Below are positions 60,630-64,000 of a stretch of DNA of 64,000 nt, piece after piece. Positions within the stretch are counted from its first letter, which is position 1. Each line of letters opens with the position of its first letter. Below the pieces are notes generated by a model, which was given only the letters and a program-made list of their open reading frames with translations, was not told the origin of the DNA and did no database searches. Source of the DNA: Bradyrhizobium sediminis (lineage in GTDB: Bacteria > Pseudomonadota > Alphaproteobacteria > Rhizobiales > Xanthobacteraceae); NCBI RefSeq assembly GCF_018736085.1, contig NZ_CP076134.1:1-64000 (forward strand), read 5' to 3'. The position numbers were made by a program, and so were the translations under genes.

Positions 60630-60741
60630 TCATTGCGAGCCAACGGGTCGGCGCGCAGCGCCGCCCGATGACAGGCTCCGCGAAGCAATCCATTGGCGCC
60701 ATGCTCGGGGACCTGTGGATTGCTCCGCTCCTCGCAATGAC
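60630..60741. repeat. Paired inverted repeat, family A
   Basis: Outer ends GTCATTGCGAG and CTCGCAATGAC; inner parts AGCAATCCA and GTGGATTGCTCC. It is longer than its relatives because of a GGCGCGCAGCGCCGCC insertion in the left half. It lies between divergent genes. Confidence 0.82.
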
Positions 60742-60839
60742 GGCCCTTAATCTACCCCAAATTTGCTGAACCAGCGCATAGCTGTTGCCGACCAAGCAGA
60801 TGTGCTTAGTTACGACTACTTCAATGGACGGGACCTGTC

Positions 60840-62207
60840 ATGAGATCGCTGCTGACGGCAACATTGATGGTCGTGGCGATCGGGACTGCCGCGAGTGCGC
60901 AGATGACGCCGCCGTCCACCGCGGGCGCCAAGCCGAAACAGGTCACGACCGTGCCGATCCGGCCCGCGGTGCAGACCCCGGCCGATACCGCCAAAGCGAT
61001 GGCGCAGGCGGAGCGGCTGGCGATCCAGTCCGACCTCGCCTGGGTCGGCGATTACAATGGTGCGATCACGGGCGAAGTCAGCGAGCGAATGGTCGCCGCC
61101 ATCAAGGCCTTTCAGAAGGCCCGTGGCGGCAAGCAGACCGGCGTGCTCAATCCGCAGGAGCGCGGCATCCTCGCCGAGACCGCGAAGCGGCGGCAGGACA
61201 ATGTCGGCTGGAAGATCGTCACCGATGCCGGCACCGGCGTGCGGCTTGGGGTGCCCGCGAAACTGGTGCCGCAGCAATCCAGTGACGCCAATGGCGCCAA
61301 ATGGACCTCCCCCACCGGCACCGTGCAGATCCAGCTTGCGCGGAGCAAGGTAGCAAGCCCTTCCACCGCAAAGCTCGCCGAGCAGGAAAAGAAGGAGCCC
61401 GCCGGACGCAAGGTGGATTACACCGTGGTCAAGCCGGACTTCTTCGTGCTGTCGGGCATGCAGGGCCTGAAGAAATTCTACGTGCGCGGAGCGTTCAAGG
61501 GCGACGAGGTCCGCATCCTCACCATCCTGTACGACCAGGCCGTCGAAGGCACCGTGGAGCCGGTGGTGATCGCGATGTCGAGCGCCTTCAACCCGTTCCC
61601 GGCGGGCGCGCAGATCGCGGGCCCGCCGCCGCGCAAGACGGTCGAATACGGCACCGGCATCGTCGTCAGCGGCGACGGCGCCATCCTTGCCGACCGTCAG
61701 GTCACCGACAGCTGTCTCACGATCGCAATCGCCGGCCACGGCAACGCGGATCGCGTCGCCGAGGACAAGGACCGCGATCTCGCGCTGCTGCGGATCTATG
61801 GCGCGCGCGGATTGCAGCCGCTCAACCTCGCCAATGGTGCGGCGAAATCAGGCGTCGAACTGACGGGGATTGCCGATCCGCAGAATCAGGGTGGTGCGGC
61901 GGCCGTGAGCAGCGTCAAGGCCTCGATCGCACCGGCCGGCAATGGCAGCGATCTCGCGCTGTCGCCGGCGCCGGCGCTGGGCTTTTCGGGTGCCGCGGCG
62001 CTCGATACGGAAGGCAAGTTCGCCGGCATCGCGCTGTTGAAACCGGTGGTGGTGGCGGGACCGACCAATGGCGCGGCTGCGGCGCAGGCGGCGCTGGTGC
62101 CAGCCGATGTTGTGCGCGACTTTCTCAAAGCCAACGGCGTCAATGCGGCAGGCGGCTCATCGGACGCCAAGGCGGCCGTGGTGCGCGTGATCTGCGTAAG
62201 GAAGTAA
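60840..62207 (+). CDS. Secreted peptidoglycan-binding protein with degenerate trypsin-like domain
   Basis: A 455-residue protein with a Sec signal peptide (LTATLMVVAIGTAASAQ), a peptidoglycan-binding-like unit (AIQSDLAWVGDYNGAITG and AIKAFQKARGG, about 60-105), a middle domain, and a C-terminal trypsin-fold domain (from about 260). The expected His motif is replaced: GTGIVVSGDGAILADRQVTD has Gln where proteases carry His. The Asp is plausible in DRDLALLRIYG and a Ser is in GFSGAAALD. It is probably an inactive protease-like binding protein of the envelope. Start ATG 60840 is clear. Confidence 0.8.
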   Translation: MRSLLTATLMVVAIGTAASAQMTPPSTAGAKPKQVTTVPIRPAVQTPADTAKAMAQAERLAIQSDLAWVGDYNGAITGEVSERMVAAIKAFQKARGGKQTGVLNPQERGILAETAKRRQDNVGWKIVTDAGTGVRLGVPAKLVPQQSSDANGAKWTSPTGTVQIQLARSKVASPSTAKLAEQEKKEPAGRKVDYTVVKPDFFVLSGMQGLKKFYVRGAFKGDEVRILTILYDQAVEGTVEPVVIAMSSAFNPFPAGAQIAGPPPRKTVEYGTGIVVSGDGAILADRQVTDSCLTIAIAGHGNADRVAEDKDRDLALLRIYGARGLQPLNLANGAAKSGVELTGIADPQNQGGAAAVSSVKASIAPAGNGSDLALSPAPALGFSGAAALDTEGKFAGIALLKPVVVAGPTNGAAAAQAALVPADVVRDFLKANGVNAAGGSSDAKAAVVRVICVRK

Positions 62208-62372
62208 GGCTTCGAGAGCCGCCCCACGCGCACGCCGTCATCATCCGCCACCGGGTCGGCGCAGCGCGCCGCACGGATTGTTGACGCAGATCAATGACAG
62301 TCCGGCCGATCGATCCGCAAATTTCCCCGCAAAAATGTACGTGATTTTATCTGAATAGAGCAATTTCACGGA

Positions 62373-62432
62373 ATGACGATGAAGCGCCTTTTGAAGATGG
62401 CGATCGTAGCACTCGCCGCCGGGCAGGGATGA
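62373..62432 (+). other. Possible 19-residue leader ORF overlapping a membrane gene
   Basis: ATG 62373 encodes MTMKRLLKMAIVALAAGQG and stops at 62432. It looks like the start of a signal peptide and may be the remnant of a lost secreted protein. Its stop overlaps the next ATG (ATGA at 62429-62432), so it could couple translation. I cannot tell remnant from functional leader. Confidence 0.35.
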
Positions 62433-62674
62433 CCGACGCCGGGCAACCGGTAGCCACCTGGCGCAAGGTGCTCGCTGCCATTCTCGATTTCGTGATGGTG
62501 TTTTTCGGCGGCGGCTACGCCATCGGCTATTTGACCGGCAACGTGACGTCAGAGGGCTTCAAGCTCGAAGGCCTGCCGGCGCTGGTGCTGTTGACGCTGC
62601 TGATCGTCTACTTCGTCGCCGGCAGCAAATATCTGGGCGGCACGATCTGGCAGCGCATCCTGTACAAGCACTGA
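62429..62674 (+). CDS. Small RDD-like membrane protein
   Basis: An 81-residue protein with two membrane spans (about 14-32, WRKVLAAILDFVMVFFGGGY; and about 48-66, PALVLLTLLIVYFVAG) and the ending GGTIWQRILYKH. The Arg/Asp pattern in the first span and the GT-WQR end recall RDD-domain proteins, but it lacks part of the first helix pattern. Function unknown. ATG 62429 has CAGGG just upstream. It is followed by a small soluble gene. Confidence 0.8.
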   Translation: MTDAGQPVATWRKVLAAILDFVMVFFGGGYAIGYLTGNVTSEGFKLEGLPALVLLTLLIVYFVAGSKYLGGTIWQRILYKH

Positions 62675-62683
62675 GAGCGAACC

Positions 62684-63100
62684 ATGCCTGACCTATCGCA
62701 GCAGGACTTGCTGGCCGGGCTGAAGACCAGGCTCGGCGCACTCGGCCTGTCCGTCCATGAAGATGCCAAACAGGGATTGGTCGGCGAAGCGCAACCGATC
62801 CGGTCGAAATGGTGGCTCGGCGCCCGCACCGTCACCTACCGGATGTCGTGCCGGCCGTCGGAAGCGGATCGCACGGTGCAGTTCCGCGAAGCCGTCACCG
62901 AATCGAGCTGGGGCCTGCCGCCGCCGACGGTGACCGTCGAGAAGACCAAGGTGAGCGGCTGGAAGTTGTCCGGCGAACGCAGCGACGTATCGCCGGGAGG
63001 CGGCGGCACCATCGACTACGCAAAGGTGCGCGACGCCGTCGAGCAGGCCGTCGCCGCCGCCGGCTGGACCTTCCACCTGCAAGGCGGCCGCCTGCCCTGA
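62684..63100 (+). CDS. Hypothetical protein
   Basis: I do not recognise this 138-residue soluble protein. It begins MPDLSQQDLLAGLKTRLGAL, has beta-rich segments (SKWWLGARTVTYRMSCRP and VEKTKVSGWKL), a Gly/Ser-rich turn GGGG, and a C-terminal helix YAKVRDAVEQAVAAAGWTF. There is no signal peptide. It lies 9 bases after the small membrane gene and probably shares its transcript. Its composition matches neighbouring genes. Confidence 0.8.
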   Translation: MPDLSQQDLLAGLKTRLGALGLSVHEDAKQGLVGEAQPIRSKWWLGARTVTYRMSCRPSEADRTVQFREAVTESSWGLPPPTVTVEKTKVSGWKLSGERSDVSPGGGGTIDYAKVRDAVEQAVAAAGWTFHLQGGRLP

Positions 63101-63130
63101 CGGACGTCGCGGCCTGCGATCCAGCGTCGG

Positions 63131-64000
63131 TTACGCCAAGCCAAACCGGATCCCCGCGCGCGCCAGCCCTCCGGCAAGACCGATCGGCGTGCCGTCGGCG
63201 CGCCAGCATGCCGCGCCGGACATCGACCCGTCTTCGTGGAACTGGATCGCATTCATGCCGCCGGCCACGGTCGGCACCGCCAGCACGTCGTGTCCCATCG
63301 CCGCCAGCGCCGCGCGAACGCCGTCCGGCACGGCGGCTTCGACCTCGAGCGCATTGCCTTCGGTCCAGACCCGCGGCGCCTCGACCGCCTCCTGCAGGTT
63401 CATGCCGTGATCGATCAGGTTGAGCAGCGCCTGCATCGCGCTTGGAAAGATCTTCTTTCCGCCGGGCAGGCCCAGCGCATAGACGAGTTTGCCGTCGCGC
63501 AGCGCCATCATGGGCGACATCGAAGTGGTCACGCGCTTGCCCGGCGCCAGCGACAGCGCATGGCCGGGCCGCGGATCGTAGAGGTTCATGTAGTTGTTCG
63601 GTATCGTGCCGAGGCCGGGGATCAAGATCCTTGCGCCGAACAGATTGTTGATGGTCTGCGTGGTCGCGACCACGTTGCCCATCGAATCCGCCGCCGTCAT
63701 GTGCGTGGTGTGCGCGCCTTCGAGCTGCGCCACGCCCGCGCTCCATTTCTGCGCACGGTTTGCATCGATGGCGCGGCGGCGCTCCTTCGCATAGTCCTTC
63801 GAGGTCAACCGCTCCACCGGCACGCCGACGAAATCCGGATCGCCGCTGGCGGCGGCGCGGTCGGCAAAGGCGATCTTCAGCACTTCGGCGAGCAGATGGA
63901 TGGTTGCGGCGGTGCCGAAGCCTTTTCCGGCGATGTCATAGCCTTCGAGAATGTTCAGCATCTGCGCGATGTGCACGCCGGAGGCCGCCGGCGGCGGCGG
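63131..64000 (-). CDS. ggt: Gamma-glutamyltransferase, C-terminal part (cut by window edge)
   Basis: The visible 289 residues cover the C-terminal part of gamma-glutamyltransferase, a periplasmic enzyme that transfers or hydrolyses gamma-glutamyl groups from glutathione. The self-cleavage/nucleophile region is AHTTHMTAADSMGNVVATTQ, where the Thr becomes the new N terminus of the small subunit. The segments TSMSPMMALRDGK and GLPGGKKIFPSAMQ form the oxyanion and substrate loops. The 5' part lies beyond base 64000, so start, signal peptide and full length are unknown. Confidence 0.92.
   Translation of the reverse strand, partial: PPPPAASGVHIAQMLNILEGYDIAGKGFGTAATIHLLAEVLKIAFADRAAASGDPDFVGVPVERLTSKDYAKERRRAIDANRAQKWSAGVAQLEGAHTTHMTAADSMGNVVATTQTINNLFGARILIPGLGTIPNNYMNLYDPRPGHALSLAPGKRVTTSMSPMMALRDGKLVYALGLPGGKKIFPSAMQALLNLIDHGMNLQEAVEAPRVWTEGNALEVEAAVPDGVRAALAAMGHDVLAVPTVAGGMNAIQFHEDGSMSGAACWRADGTPIGLAGGLARAGIRFGLA

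Overview
The window looks like the start of a chromosome from a Bradyrhizobium-type member of the Nitrobacteraceae (Alphaproteobacteria). Coding DNA is GC-rich. The first base is the ATG of dnaA. A 163-residue Irr carries both heme-binding features described for Bradyrhizobium japonicum Irr (Cys29 in a GCPWHD motif and His117-119). Several families of palindromic repeats of the kind common in Bradyrhizobium fill most larger intergenic gaps.

Layout. 1-8424: replication block dnaA, dnaN, recF, gyrB, then a murA-type gene overlapping gyrB by 4 bases. A small GIY-YIG nuclease gene, framed by inverted hairpin repeats, sits between dnaN and recF. 8484-17807: mixed accessory metabolism (MATE exporter, DUF2867, an isomerase remnant, an MmgE/PrpD protein, an acetyltransferase disturbed by an IS630 element, pirin, purC, a crotonase and a MetX-like hydrolase). 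17978-23357: succinate-semialdehyde dehydrogenase, a small unknown protein, an acyl-CoA synthetase and an adenosine-kinase-type sugar kinase. 23530-30285: murJ, trpS, a UspA-like protein, an Nfu-type Fe-S scaffold, tsaB-rimI, a Fur-family regulator and a HAD phosphatase. 30483-36278: the conserved miaB-phoH-ybeY-corC-lnt run. 36524-38967: an Xre regulator, an M20 peptidase and trmB. 39104-41219: two minus-strand genes (PhyH-type dioxygenase, DUF2336). 41350-51859: the large translation/RNA operon rimP-nusA-ylxR-infB-rbfA-truB-rpsO-pnp, with a recognisable promoter, a leader terminator and a strong terminator after pnp. 52024-56681: Tat-exported superoxide dismutase, a frameshifted acetyltransferase, a glutathione transferase and the minus-strand fatty acid genes fabA-fabB-fabI. 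57033-64000: irr, a secreted SH3 protein, a hydroxyacid dehydrogenase, a MoeB/ThiF-like protein, a secreted degenerate trypsin-fold protein, two small proteins and a gamma-glutamyltransferase cut by the window edge.

How the parts fit. Most of the window is housekeeping: replication start, tRNA modification (MiaB, TsaB, TrmB, TruB), ribosome assembly (YbeY, RimP, RbfA, RimI, RpsO), transcription and RNA decay (NusA, PNPase), envelope building (MurA-like, MurJ, Lnt) and unsaturated fatty acid synthesis (FabA, FabB, FabI). Iron control is represented twice: a Fur-family gene near rimI and irr next to fabA.

The most unusual signal is a 370-base unit between dnaN and recF: a GIY-YIG nuclease gene bounded by two 32-base hairpin repeats in inverted orientation (31 of 32 bases match). 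Many other intergenic regions hold paired inverted palindromes with similar outer ends (GTCAT or GTCGT outside, ATCCA or ACCCA inside) but no gene between them. This suggests, without proving it, that the nuclease unit is the autonomous form of a repeat-mobilising element and that the empty pairs are its relatives. No CRISPR array, tRNA or rRNA gene was found.
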